Assembly: GCA_945948555.1 (NCBI GenBank)
Contig: CAMFBM010000022.1
Coordinates: 1 to 41,114, forward strand
Direction of reading: 5' to 3'
Source of the DNA: an uncultured Bacteroidales bacterium
GTDB taxonomy: Bacteria > Bacteroidota > Bacteroidia > Bacteroidales > UBA932
Length of the DNA: 41,114 bases
The notes beneath the pieces were generated by a model. The model was given only the letters and a program-made list of their open reading frames with translations, was not told the origin of the DNA and did not search any database. This document shows positions 8,838 through 16,486 of the stretch, in pieces (the stretch's first letter is position 1; every line of letters begins with the position of its first letter). A program made the position numbers and the translations under genes.

Positions 8838-9206
8838 TTAGAAAATTAAGCCGCCTTCACGGGCAGCGTCCGCCAAACTTTTAACCCTACCGTGATAAAG
8901 GTAACCTCCACGGTCGAAAGAGATTGTGGTGATACCTTTTGCGATGGCACGCTCTGCAATTGCCTTTCCGACGATTGCGGCAGCCTCTACTCCACTCTTG
9001 CCTTTGCACTCGGCAGCGAGAGCCTTGTCATTTGAAGATGCGGCGCAGAGGGTCTTGCAGCCGTCGAGGTAGTCAACAACAACCTGCACGTAAATCTGCT
9101 TGTTGCTTCTGAAAACAACCATCCTCGGCCTCTCGGCAGTACCATTAACGACTTTACGGATACGGTAGTGAATTCTTTTCCTTCTTTCTATCTTATTCAA
9201 TGCCAT
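8838..9206 (-). CDS. rplR: 50S ribosomal protein L18
   Basis: L18 binds 5S rRNA in the central protuberance. The 122-residue sequence carries the basic N-terminus [39 protein letters not shown] and the conserved end [30 protein letters not shown]. It sits between rplF and rpsE in normal order. Confidence 0.98.
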   Translation of the reverse strand: MALNKIERRKRIHYRIRKVVNGTAERPRMVVFRSNKQIYVQVVVDYLDGCKTLCAASSNDKALAAECKGKSGVEAAAIVGKAIAERAIAKGITTISFDRGGYLYHGRVKSLADAAREGGLIF

Positions 9207-9221
9207 AACTTAGTCCTCCCA

Positions 9222-9782
9222 TTATTTAGCGCCTGCCGACTTGCCGGCCTTGCGGCGAAGCTGCTCGCCGACGAACTTGATACCTTTACCCTTGTATGGC
9301 TCAGGCTTGCGGAGTGAGCGGATCTTCGCTGCGACCTGTCCGATGAGCTGTTTGTCACAGCTTCTGAGAATGAGGACAGGGTTCTGTCCCTTCTTCACCT
9401 CAGCCGCCTCAGCCTTGACCTCTGCAGGAAGCATGAAATGGATGTCATGTGAGTATCCGAGTGCGAACTCGAGGGTCTGTCCCTTGACCTCTACGCGGAA
9501 ACCGACTCCGACAAGCTCCTGTTTGATCTCAAATCCCTCTGAAACACCGACAACCATATTGTGGATGAGCGCACGGTAAAGACCGTGGAGCGAACGGTGT
9601 CTAGGGCAATCGGTAGGGCGCGTCAATTTAATTTCTTTTCCCTCAACGGCGACATTGATGTCTGAGTCAACCTTCTGGCTCAGTTCGCCCTTGGGTCCTT
9701 TAACCTTGACCACATTTCCAGGGAGAATCTCAACGGATACCCCGGCAGGAAGGTGTACAGGCAATTTACCAATTCTTGACAT
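9222..9782 (-). CDS. rplF: 50S ribosomal protein L6
   Basis: L6 lies near the factor-binding site of the 50S subunit. The 186-residue protein opens MSRIGKLPVHLPAGVSVEI and has the two repeated L6 domains. It ends with the signature region KIRSLRKPEPYKGKGIKFVGEQLRRKAGKSAGAK. It is slightly longer than the E. coli protein because of a short basic C-terminal tail. Confidence 0.98.
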   Translation of the reverse strand: MSRIGKLPVHLPAGVSVEILPGNVVKVKGPKGELSQKVDSDINVAVEGKEIKLTRPTDCPRHRSLHGLYRALIHNMVVGVSEGFEIKQELVGVGFRVEVKGQTLEFALGYSHDIHFMLPAEVKAEAAEVKKGQNPVLILRSCDKQLIGQVAAKIRSLRKPEPYKGKGIKFVGEQLRRKAGKSAGAK

Positions 9783-9799
9783 TCTTCTATCGTTTTAGA

Positions 9800-10195
9800 T
9801 TAATAAACATAACATATAACCTCACCGCCGACATTCAGGTCCTTTGCCTCCTTGTCAGTGATGATGCCCTTTGAGGTGGAGAGGATGGCGATTCCGAGTC
9901 CGTTGAGGACGCGTGGCATATTTTCCACATCAGTGTACTTTCTCAAACCCGGCTTTGAAATGCGCTCAATCTTCTTAATGGCAGCAGTCTTGGTCTGAGG
10001 ATGATACTTCAGAGCGATTTTGATGGTGTTGCTCGGTGTACCCTCAACTACCTTGTAGGCGAGGATGTACCCCTTCTCGCAAAGGATCTTTGTGATTGCC
10101 AGCTTCATCTTGGATGCCGGAATCTCAACGACCTTCTTACCTGCGAGGTAAGCATTGCGAACTCTTGTCAGATAATCTGCAATTGGATCAGTCAT
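9800..10195 (-). CDS. rpsH: 30S ribosomal protein S8
   Basis: S8 binds the central domain of 16S rRNA and in E. coli represses the spc operon. The 131-residue sequence starts MTDPIADYLTRVRNAYLAGKK and ends with the GLGIAILSTSKGIITDKEAKDLNVGGEVICYVY signature. The 74-nt gap in front of it (10196-10269) is the longest inside the operon. It holds a small stem (10219-10222 with 10229-10232) with an AU loop. Whether that is an S8 site cannot be judged from sequence alone. Confidence 0.98.
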   Translation of the reverse strand: MTDPIADYLTRVRNAYLAGKKVVEIPASKMKLAITKILCEKGYILAYKVVEGTPSNTIKIALKYHPQTKTAAIKKIERISKPGLRKYTDVENMPRVLNGLGIAILSTSKGIITDKEAKDLNVGGEVICYVY

Positions 10196-10269
10196 TTTTT
10201 TGTTCTTTTAGCGGAACCGGCGCAATAACGCCCGATATCCTAATTGTTAATAAATATAATGTGTTGTTT

Positions 10270-10539
10270 TTACCAGCTTGCCTTCTTTACGCCCGGAATG
10301 AGTCCGTTGCTTGCCATCTCGCGGAACTGGATACGGCTGATGCCGAACATCCTCATATAACCCTTAGGTCTTCCGGTGAGAGAGCAGCGGTTGTGCAAAC
10401 GGCAAGGGCTGGAGTTCTTAGGGAGCTTGTCGAGGGCTGCCCAGTCTCCGGCCTCTTTCAGGGCCTGTCTTTTTGCGGCATACCTAGCAACTAATTTGGC
10501 GCGCTTTACTTCGCGGGCTTTCATTGATTCTTTTGCCAT
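10270..10539 (-). CDS. rpsN: 30S ribosomal protein S14 (zinc-independent form)
   Basis: S14 lies in the 30S head. The 89-residue sequence [52 protein letters not shown]... ends [13 protein letters not shown]. The length and the lack of paired CxxC motifs place it in the long C-minus class seen in E. coli rather than the 61-residue zinc class. It is in normal order between rplE and rpsH. Confidence 0.97.
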   Translation of the reverse strand: MAKESMKAREVKRAKLVARYAAKRQALKEAGDWAALDKLPKNSSPCRLHNRCSLTGRPKGYMRMFGISRIQFREMASNGLIPGVKKASW

Positions 10540-10550
10540 CTCAGTGTCTT

Positions 10551-11150
10551 TTATTTGTTATGTTTCTTGAAAGGCAGACCGAATTCACGGAGAAGTGCGT
10601 GAGCCTCCTCATCTGTCTTTGCTGTAGTCACGAAAGTGATTTCCATTCCGAGAATCTTGGTGACCTTGTCGATGTCAATCTCAGGGAAGATGAGCTGCTC
10701 CTTGATTCCGAGGGTGTAGTTACCCTTTCCGTCCATCTTCTCGGCGATTCCGTTGAAGTCCCTGATACGAGGGAGGGAGATGCGGATGAGTCTCTCAAGG
10801 AACTCGTACATCTTGGTGTCACGGAGAGTGACCTTAACGCCAATCGGCATTCCCTTACGGAGTTTGAAGTTGGAGATATCCTTCCTTGAGACTGTAGTCA
10901 CAGCCTTCTGACCGGTGATTGCGGAGAGTTCCTGCTGAGCCACATCCACGAGCTTCTTGTCGGATGTTGCGTCACCAATCCCCTGGTTGATTGTAATCTT
11001 GACGAGTTTCGGAACCTGCATCACTGTAGTGTAGCCGAATTCCTTAACCAACTTGTCAACAATCTCTTCCTTGTATTTCTTCTTAAGGTCAGGCACATAA
11101 CCCGCAGGTACAGTAGCCTGGTTCTTGGTTGTTGTCTTCTTTGCTGCCAT
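10551..11150 (-). CDS. rplE: 50S ribosomal protein L5
   Basis: L5 binds 5S rRNA and contacts S13 and tRNA. The 199-residue protein has the conserved [43 protein letters not shown] region and ends [17 protein letters not shown]. It is about 15-20 residues longer than usual because of a Lys/Thr-rich N-terminal extension ([22 protein letters not shown]). Its start overlaps the rplX stop by 1 nt (TAATG), indicating translational coupling. Confidence 0.97.
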   Translation of the reverse strand: MAAKKTTTKNQATVPAGYVPDLKKKYKEEIVDKLVKEFGYTTVMQVPKLVKITINQGIGDATSDKKLVDVAQQELSAITGQKAVTTVSRKDISNFKLRKGMPIGVKVTLRDTKMYEFLERLIRISLPRIRDFNGIAEKMDGKGNYTLGIKEQLIFPEIDIDKVTKILGMEITFVTTAKTDEEAHALLREFGLPFKKHNK

Positions 11151-11467
11151 TATTTGATCTCCTCTCCAGATTTTTTGGCATAACGGATTTTCCTGTCACC
11201 CTCAAACTTGTATCCTACTCTCGTAGGGCCACCCTTTGAAGGGTCTATGAGCTGAAGGTTTGAGACGTGGATTCCTGCCTCTTGTTTTACAATACCGCCC
11301 TGAGGATGCTTAGGGCTTGGTTTGGTGTGCTTGCTGACCATGTTGACTCCCTCAACGATGGCGCGGTCCTTTGATGTGATCACCTCAAGCACCTTACCGG
11401 TCTTTCCCTTGTCATTGCCGGCATTCACATAAACGGTGTCACCTTTCTTAATGCGAAACTTCTTCAT
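11150..11467 (-). CDS. rplX: 50S ribosomal protein L24
   Basis: L24 is an assembly-initiator protein at the peptide exit. The 105-residue sequence starts [29 protein letters not shown] (KOW domain). It continues with the [32 protein letters not shown] block typical of the family. It lies 12 nt after rplN and overlaps rplE by 1 nt. Confidence 0.98.
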   Translation of the reverse strand: MKKFRIKKGDTVYVNAGNDKGKTGKVLEVITSKDRAIVEGVNMVSKHTKPSPKHPQGGIVKQEAGIHVSNLQLIDPSKGGPTRVGYKFEGDRKIRYAKKSGEEIK

Positions 11468-11479
11468 AGTACTTAATTA

Positions 11480-11845
11480 TTAGAGGACCTCAGGTGCAAG
11501 TGAAACAATTTTCATATAATTCTCACGGAGTTCCCTCGCCACAGGACCGAAGATACGCGTTCCGCGGACCTCTCCCTGATTGTTGAGAAGGACACAGGCA
11601 TTGTCGTCAAAACGGATGTATGACCCGTCAGCCCTTCTGATCTCTTTCTTGGTGCGCACTACCACAGCCTTGGAAACCGAACCTTTCTTCGCGTCTCCGC
11701 CAGGGATAGCGCTCTTCACTGCAACGACGATCTTGTCGCCCACCCTTGCGTAGCGGCGGCGTGTACCACCCAGCACACGGATGCAAAGGACTTCCTTAGC
11801 ACCGCTGTTGTCCGCTACCTGTAAACGTGATTCCTGCTGTATCAT
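11480..11845 (-). CDS. rplN: 50S ribosomal protein L14
   Basis: L14 is a conserved beta-barrel protein at the subunit interface. The 121-residue sequence [27 protein letters not shown]... [27 protein letters not shown] is complete and almost textbook. It starts 2 nt after rpsQ. In E. coli this is the first gene of the spc operon; here it is internal. Confidence 0.99.
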   Translation of the reverse strand: MIQQESRLQVADNSGAKEVLCIRVLGGTRRRYARVGDKIVVAVKSAIPGGDAKKGSVSKAVVVRTKKEIRRADGSYIRFDDNACVLLNNQGEVRGTRIFGPVARELRENYMKIVSLAPEVL

Positions 11846-11847
11846 TG

Positions 11848-12102
11848 CTATTTGACTTTTTCAACGATTTCTACTAATCTCCAATTCTTTGTCTTGCTGA
11901 GAGGACGGGTCTCCATGATGCGTACGGTATCGCCCTCGCTGCACTCGTTCTTTTCGTCATGAGCGACGAACTTGGTGGTCTTCTTGACAAACTTCCCGTA
12001 GATAGGATGCTTTTCCTGAGTCTTGACTGCGACCACGATGGACTTGTCCATCTTGTTGCTGACCACTACTCCTATTCTTTCTTTACGAAGATTTCTTTCC
12101 AT
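11848..12102 (-). CDS. rpsQ: 30S ribosomal protein S17
   Basis: S17 is an early-assembly 30S OB-fold protein. The 84-residue sequence [84 protein letters not shown] contains the S17 signature [16 protein letters not shown]. It is in normal order after rpmC. Confidence 0.98.
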   Translation of the reverse strand: MERNLRKERIGVVVSNKMDKSIVVAVKTQEKHPIYGKFVKKTTKFVAHDEKNECSEGDTVRIMETRPLSKTKNWRLVEIVEKVK

Positions 12103-12115
12103 AGGAACTTAAAAT

Positions 12116-12310
12116 TTAATTCTGTTTCTCCCTTTCAGCGAGGATCGTCATCATACGCGCGATATCCTTTCTCGCCTTCCTGATTTTAGAAGTATCCTCC
12201 AACGGAGAAATTGAGTGGTTGATCTTCATAGTGTCAAGAGCCGCTTTCTCGACCTCGATGCGGTCACGAAGGTCAGCGATTGACATTTCACGGATTTCAG
12301 ATGCTTTCAT
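12116..12310 (-). CDS. rpmC: 50S ribosomal protein L29
   Basis: L29 is a two-helix protein at the exit tunnel that helps dock trigger factor and SRP. The 64-residue sequence MKASEIREMSIADLRDRIEVEKAALDTMKINHSISPLEDTSKIRKARKDIARMMTILAEREKQN has the conserved Lys/Ile/Ala second helix (KIRKARKDIARMMTIL). It lies 17 nt after rplP. Confidence 0.97.
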   Translation of the reverse strand: MKASEIREMSIADLRDRIEVEKAALDTMKINHSISPLEDTSKIRKARKDIARMMTILAEREKQN

Positions 12311-12327
12311 TGCTTTTCTCCATTAAA

Positions 12328-12747
12328 TTATTCCACATAATCCCTACGGACAACAAACTTCGTAGTCACAGGAAGTTTCTGAGCTCCAAGACGGAGAGCC
12401 TCTTTGGCAATTGCCATAGGAACACCCTCGGCTTCAATCAGGATGCGTCCCGGAGTCACAGGGCATACGAATCCCTCCGGATTACCCTTTCCTTTACCCA
12501 TACGCACCTCGGCAGGCTTCTTGGTGTAAGGCTTGTCAGGAAATATTCTGATCCAGATCTTACCCTCACGCTTCATATAACGCACAACTGCCTGACGTGC
12601 GGCCTCGATCTGACGACCTGTAAGCCAACAATTTTCCAAGGTCTTGATGCCGAAAGAGCCGAACGCAAGCTGGCTTCCCCTCTGGGCAAGTCCTTTCATG
12701 CGGCCCTTTTGCTGCCTTCTAAATTTTGTTTTCTTTGGTTGTAACAT
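12328..12747 (-). CDS. rplP: 50S ribosomal protein L16, first gene of the operon
   Basis: L16 organises the peptidyl-transferase region and A-site tRNA binding. The 139-residue protein is complete, from [30 protein letters not shown] to [16 protein letters not shown]. It carries the [29 protein letters not shown] and [15 protein letters not shown] signatures. Normally rpsC (S3) lies directly upstream. Here there is instead a canonical promoter and then a divergent unrelated gene, so rplP heads this operon. The leader is about 80 nt and holds a 7-bp inverted repeat (12789-12795 with 12821-12827). Confidence 0.98.
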   Translation of the reverse strand: MLQPKKTKFRRQQKGRMKGLAQRGSQLAFGSFGIKTLENCWLTGRQIEAARQAVVRYMKREGKIWIRIFPDKPYTKKPAEVRMGKGKGNPEGFVCPVTPGRILIEAEGVPMAIAKEALRLGAQKLPVTTKFVVRRDYVE

Positions 12748-12835
12748 CGCACTATTACTTTTAGTTTATTTTCCTGTTTTCCCTAAAGTATTGAGTATCA
12801 ACTGGTTGGGCGGATTTCTCCTCAATATGGGACTG

Positions 12836-12865
12836 CAAAGATAGTAAAAATTTCTGAACCTCAAA
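12836..12865 (-). promoter_or_regulatory. Promoter of the rplP-rplQ operon
   Basis: The minus strand reads TTTG at 12865-12862, then 18 nt, then TATCTTTG at 12843-12836. This is a full match to the Bacteroidetes -33/-7 promoter (TTTG, 17-23 nt, TAnnTTTG). Transcription should start near 12831, leaving a leader of about 80 nt. The 18-nt word AAATTTTTACTATCTTTG ending in the -7 box recurs exactly in the plus-strand promoter at 16443-16460. Confidence 0.85.
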
Positions 12866-13034
12866 CATATTTTGACAAATTTTTCAGATATTTTCGACCG
12901 CGGTTTTTAATACCTAAAATATATATAATCAATGGTTTACGATATATGTTGAAAAATATACGGAATCATTTTCGACCGTCGGAGACGGCGAGAAGAAAAC
13001 GGCAGGGCCGAAGATATATTTTATATATATTTTA

Positions 13035-13042
13035 TACCTTTG
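13035..13042 (+). promoter_or_regulatory. Candidate -7 box directly before the DUF4294 start codon
   Basis: TACCTTTG matches TAnnTTTG and is followed by CGGCG and the ATG at 13048. A start about 5 nt downstream would place the first transcribed base at or beside the initiation codon, giving a leaderless or nearly leaderless mRNA. The -33 region is AT-rich without a clear TTTG. Confidence 0.5.
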
Positions 13043-13047
13043 CGGCG

Positions 13048-13740
13048 ATGAAAAAATATATACCATATATAATAACCCTTCTTTCCGTCCTCGTTCCTGC
13101 GGGCGGCGGCCTTCTGGCGCAGAACGCGCAGAACAGAACGACGCCGACGGAGCATGTCAGGAAGATTATGAGATATACGGTCGAGGGGAATGACACGATA
13201 TATGTGGAAACCCTGCCGGCGGCAAAAATCTACGACAGGCTGCCAAGGCAGAAGGGGAAGGAGTGGAGAAAGTACTACAGGCTGGTGCACAACTTCAGCA
13301 AGGTCTATCCCTACGCCCTGGTGGCAAGGAAAATCGTGGAAAGGGCCGACAGCACGATTGCAACGGACGGCCTCAGGGGTATGAAACGCGAGAAATACAT
13401 CAACGGTATCCAGAACGAGCTGTTCGACGCTTTCGAGACTCCGATGCGGAATATGACCATCAGCCAGGGAGCACTGCTGATGAGACTCATAGACAGGGAA
13501 GTCGGAAAATCCTCATATTCAATCATAAAGGACTACAAGAGCGGAATAGCGGCAGGTTTCTGGCAGGGAATAGCCAAACTTTTCGGCACGGACCTGAAGG
13601 CTCCGTACAATCCGGAGGGCGTGGACAGGGAAACCGAAGAACTGGTCGCGATGTGGGAGAAAGGAGAGTTCGAGGGACTTTACTATTCCCTGTTCTGGGA
13701 ATGGCCCAAGATTCCTGAAATACCGTCGAAATACAGGTAA
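13048..13740 (+). CDS. DUF4294 family exported protein
   Basis: This 230-residue protein belongs to DUF4294, a Bacteroidetes family of unknown function. A signal peptide (MKKYIPYIITLLSVLVPAGGGLLAQ, about 1-25) precedes a short linker. The family core then shows YYRLVHNFSKVYPYALVARKIVERAD, then NGIQNELFDAFETPMRNMTISQGALLMRLIDREVG, and KDYKSGIAAGFWQGIAKLFGTDLKAPYNPEG. The ATG at 13048 was chosen over the open frame from 12946 because it begins the signal peptide. Its last 58 nt overlap the 3' end of the convergent lpxH-like gene. It was placed by family resemblance and no activity can be assigned. Confidence 0.8.
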   Translation: MKKYIPYIITLLSVLVPAGGGLLAQNAQNRTTPTEHVRKIMRYTVEGNDTIYVETLPAAKIYDRLPRQKGKEWRKYYRLVHNFSKVYPYALVARKIVERADSTIATDGLRGMKREKYINGIQNELFDAFETPMRNMTISQGALLMRLIDREVGKSSYSIIKDYKSGIAAGFWQGIAKLFGTDLKAPYNPEGVDRETEELVAMWEKGEFEGLYYSLFWEWPKIPEIPSKYR

Positions 13741-14432
13741 GGCGAATCCTTGAGCCAGTCTTTGAGAATCAGCAGGCGGGCTCCGCAACGGAGTGTCAGG
13801 TCGACCTGGACGTGGTAATGTCCGAAAACAAAATAGTCAACCTTCTGCCTTGAGCAGAACTCCTCGGCGAATCTGCAAAGGGGCTCGTCAGGCCCACGGA
13901 AGTCATACTCTTCGTTTCTGGCAAGTCTGTTGTTTTTCGACCAGCCGTTTCCCAGACGGAAAGCAATCCATGGATGAAGGAGACTGAAGCAGCGCTGGAG
14001 GAAACGGTTGTGGAAGACACCGCGCAGGAAGCGGTAGCCGAATGGAACCGGACCGAGACCGTCTCCATGGCCGAGACAGAAGACCTTCCCGCCAATCCTG
14101 ACAGTGCAGGGCTGGATGAGTTTCTTCATTCCGAGCTGCTCGAAATAGGAGTAGGTCCAGACATCGTGATTGCCCTGGAAGAAATACACTTTCACTCCCC
14201 CGTCCATCAGGTCAAGCAGGGCGGCAAACACCCTGACATAGCCCTTGGGCACAACATCCTTCCATTCGTACCAGAAGTCCCAGATGTCTCCGAGAAGGTA
14301 AAGGGCTTCGGTTTCCTGCGGGTCGATTGATTTCAGAAAGGAGACGAAACGCCTCTCCCTGTCCTCCGGATTCCTGACATTCAGACCGAGATGAACGTCG
14401 GAGACAAAGTATGTCAGTCTTCTCTCAGGCAT
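13683..14432 (-). CDS. lpxH: UDP-2,3-diacylglucosamine hydrolase-like metallophosphoesterase (LpxH type)
   Basis: This is a 249-residue calcineurin-like phosphoesterase of the LpxH class, which cleaves UDP-2,3-diacylglucosamine to lipid X in lipid A synthesis at the inner membrane. The metal-binding motifs occur in order: SDVHLG (Asp12, His14), LLGDIWDFWYEW, QGNHDVW, LGHGDGLG and FGHYHVQ. The hydrophobic stretch VPFGYRFLRGVFHNRFLQRCFSLLHPWIAF matches the LpxH lid. It has no signal peptide. It is the last gene of the ftsX operon, 13 nt after uppP, and its end overlaps the convergent DUF4294 gene by 58 nt. The LpxH substrate assignment is by family and context. Confidence 0.82.
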   Translation of the reverse strand: MPERRLTYFVSDVHLGLNVRNPEDRERRFVSFLKSIDPQETEALYLLGDIWDFWYEWKDVVPKGYVRVFAALLDLMDGGVKVYFFQGNHDVWTYSYFEQLGMKKLIQPCTVRIGGKVFCLGHGDGLGPVPFGYRFLRGVFHNRFLQRCFSLLHPWIAFRLGNGWSKNNRLARNEEYDFRGPDEPLCRFAEEFCSRQKVDYFVFGHYHVQVDLTLRCGARLLILKDWLKDSPYLYFDGISGILGHSQNRE

Positions 14433-14445
14433 CTGGCTCCGGGAA

Positions 14446-15261
14446 TTACATGAAGATGAAGATCAGAAGGGCCACGACGGCGCAGTAGAGGGCGAACCAT
14501 CCCAGGCGGGCTTTCTTGACCAGGGCTATCATGGCCTTGCAGGCGAAAAGCCCGGAAAGGAATGCCGAGACGAAACCCAGGGCAAGCGGCAGGACACCCA
14601 CCGTGGAGGAGGCCATCTCACCTCCCACAAGATCCAGAAAACATTCGCCAAGAATCGGCACAAGGACCATCAGAAAGGAGAACTGGGCCATCACCTCCCG
14701 TTTGACTCCGCAAATGAGTCCGGTTGCGATTGTGGTTCCGGAGCGGGAAAGTCCCGGGGCAACTGCGAAAGCCTGCCCGATGCCGACCACGAGAGCCTGC
14801 CAGTACGATATCCCGTTGCGGCAGCCGGTAGTCTGAGGGGAACAGGTCCGGCCTCCGAAAATCCTTGCGGCCATATCCGAGAGGAAGAGCAGGACGGCTG
14901 TCACGAGAAGAGCCACTCCTACACCGGTCAGCGAGCCAAAAAGTCCCTCCACAAAATCCTTGAAGAACATCCCGACGATGAAAACCGGAATCATTGAGAC
15001 GCAGAGTTTCAGGATGTAGTCGGTCTGGTCATTGTATTTGAATTTGAAAAGCCCTTTCAGGAGGTCCAGGACAGGTTTGCGGAACACTATCAATGTGCTC
15101 AGGACCGTGGCCGCGTGAACGGTGACCTCAAAGACAAGGTCCTCCGATGCCTCCACTCCGAGAAGTTCCTTGAAAATAACAAGATGTCCGCTGCTGCTTA
15201 CCGGCAGAAATTCGGTCAGACCCTGTACCAGACCCAGAATTATTCCTTCGTACCACTCCAT
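14446..15261 (-). CDS. uppP: Undecaprenyl-diphosphatase UppP (BacA)
   Basis: This integral membrane phosphatase recycles undecaprenyl diphosphate to the monophosphate carrier for peptidoglycan and other wall polymers. The 271-residue protein shows the two family motifs, GLVQGLTEFLPVSSSGHLVIF near the N-terminus and APGLSRSGTTIATGLI near residue 170. About eight hydrophobic segments are visible. It starts 6 nt after the DUF3098 gene. The order ftsX - DUF3098 - uppP is, as I recall, conserved in Bacteroidetes. Confidence 0.96.
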   Translation of the reverse strand: MEWYEGIILGLVQGLTEFLPVSSSGHLVIFKELLGVEASEDLVFEVTVHAATVLSTLIVFRKPVLDLLKGLFKFKYNDQTDYILKLCVSMIPVFIVGMFFKDFVEGLFGSLTGVGVALLVTAVLLFLSDMAARIFGGRTCSPQTTGCRNGISYWQALVVGIGQAFAVAPGLSRSGTTIATGLICGVKREVMAQFSFLMVLVPILGECFLDLVGGEMASSTVGVLPLALGFVSAFLSGLFACKAMIALVKKARLGWFALYCAVVALLIFIFM

Positions 15262-15267
15262 ACGAAT

Positions 15268-15495
15268 CTACTCCTTTGATTTGAAGGTGCCCATTATGGC
15301 AACAATTTCGATTATTATGCCGGCGATGATTACTATGGGGGCAGCCACAAGACGCCTGAAATCGAACATCGCATAATTGAAGACTTCCGGATTGTCGCTT
15401 CCTCCGCCCATCATCAGAATGTAGCCTGAAACCATCACGATCAGACCCGCAAGAAGTAATTTCAGCCCTTTCGGGGTTATTGCCATTTTTGTCAT
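15268..15495 (-). CDS. DUF3098 small membrane protein
   Basis: This 75-residue protein has two membrane segments (about 9-28 and 47-68) flanking NPEVFNYAMFDFRRLVAAPIV, the DUF3098 core. Its function is unknown. It sits between ftsX and uppP, a position that is usual for the family in Bacteroidetes and suggests an envelope role. Confidence 0.85.
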   Translation of the reverse strand: MTKMAITPKGLKLLLAGLIVMVSGYILMMGGGSDNPEVFNYAMFDFRRLVAAPIVIIAGIIIEIVAIMGTFKSKE

Positions 15496-15525
15496 ATATC
15501 CTATATTGTATATATATTCTATATT

Positions 15526-16404
15526 TTACATATATAATTCGTCCTTTTTCAGACTGACCAGGCGGTTCACGACGAACCAGGTGCTGACCACGCAGAGGAC
15601 GATACCGGAAACGACCACCATACCCATCACAAGCATCAGGAGTTCCAGACGGAAAATCGCAAAAAGCTGAATAAACTCTTTCCTCAGCACAAAAAGCACC
15701 GCGAGCAGCATTATTATGGCGACCATCGCGGAGAAAACGCCCTGGAAGATTGCCTGGATGACAAACGGAGTGCGTATGAAACTTCGTGTCGCTCCGACCA
15801 GCTTCATCGTGTGGATTGTAAAGCGACGGGCATAGACATTCAGGCGGACCGTGTTGTTGATGAGAACGAAGGAAACGAACAGCAGCAGGGCTGTGAATAC
15901 CGCAAGAACCACGGAGATTTTTCTGATATTGGCGTTCAGGGCATCCACGAGGGAATGCTGATATACTACCTCATCCACAAGCGGTGACCTTGAGATTTCC
16001 TCCTTCACCATCGCAAGACTGTCTGCGGAGACATAATCCGCCCTGAGGGTCATCTCGACAGAGACCGGAATCGGGGAGGTTTCGAAGACATCCAGGAAGT
16101 CATCGCCGAGAAGGGCCTTCATCTCACTTGCGCCCTGCTCCCGGGAAATGTATTCCGTTCCCCTTACAAAGCGCATCCCCTCCACAGTTTTCCTGTAGGC
16201 AAGAGCTTCATTCTCAGTAACATCCGGCTTAAGAAGAATCGAGACTTTCATATTCTCCTTGAAATAGTCAGAGACACTGCGGGCATTCACAAGAAGAAGT
16301 CCAGCCACCCCGACCAGGAGCAGGACCAGACTTATGCTGATTACGGAGGAAAGGTAGGCATTGACCAACCTTTTTCCTATTATTTTGCTCTCTCCGTTTG
16401 CCAT
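15526..16404 (-). CDS. ftsX: Cell division permease-like protein FtsX
   Basis: FtsX pairs with the ATPase FtsE to activate septal peptidoglycan hydrolases. The 292-residue protein has the expected first membrane helix (ISISLVLLLVGVAGLLLV), an extracytoplasmic domain (about 50-165) and three C-terminal helices around the RLNVYARRFTIHTMKLVGATRSFIRTPFVIQ motif. The start at 16404 (MANGESKIIGKR) was preferred. The frame is open to 16521, but the added residues are non-conserved and cross the promoter. It is the first gene of the ftsX-DUF3098-uppP-lpxH operon; ftsE is not in the window. Confidence 0.93.
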   Translation of the reverse strand: MANGESKIIGKRLVNAYLSSVISISLVLLLVGVAGLLLVNARSVSDYFKENMKVSILLKPDVTENEALAYRKTVEGMRFVRGTEYISREQGASEMKALLGDDFLDVFETSPIPVSVEMTLRADYVSADSLAMVKEEISRSPLVDEVVYQHSLVDALNANIRKISVVLAVFTALLLFVSFVLINNTVRLNVYARRFTIHTMKLVGATRSFIRTPFVIQAIFQGVFSAMVAIIMLLAVLFVLRKEFIQLFAIFRLELLMLVMGMVVVSGIVLCVVSTWFVVNRLVSLKKDELYM

Positions 16405-16422
16405 ATAAAAGTATTCGCGCGC

Positions 16423-16460
16423 CAAAGATAGTGAAATATCAAAAATTTTTACTATCTTTG
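16423..16460. promoter_or_regulatory. Palindromic divergent promoter pair for ftsX and the GT5 gene
   Basis: CAAAGATAGT (16423-16432) and ACTATCTTTG (16451-16460) form a perfect 10-bp inverted repeat with an 18-bp AT-rich spacer. Each arm contains a perfect TAnnTTTG -7 box (TATCTTTG), one for each direction. Starts near 16418 (minus) and 16465 (plus) give leaders of about 14 and 22 nt for ftsX and the GT5 gene. Clear TTTG -33 elements are lacking on both sides. Confidence 0.75.
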
Positions 16461-16486
16461 TTGAGATTTTGTCTAAAAACGCCAAT

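Larger units (their letters stand above)
12748..13047. other. 300-nt divergent intergenic region between rplP and the DUF4294 gene
   Basis: This AT-rich region holds the rplP promoter and leader on the minus strand (12748-12865) and a -7 box just before the DUF4294 start on the plus strand (13035-13042). The frame of the plus-strand gene stays open to 12946, but I see no conserved protein there. A short ATTTTCGACCG word occurs twice (near 12892 and 12970). There is no trace of rpsC or other S10-operon genes. Confidence 0.7.

Noticed and set aside
12946..13047. N-terminal extension of the DUF4294 gene
   Set aside because: The extra 34 residues are basic and non-conserved, and would hide the signal peptide that starts at 13048.
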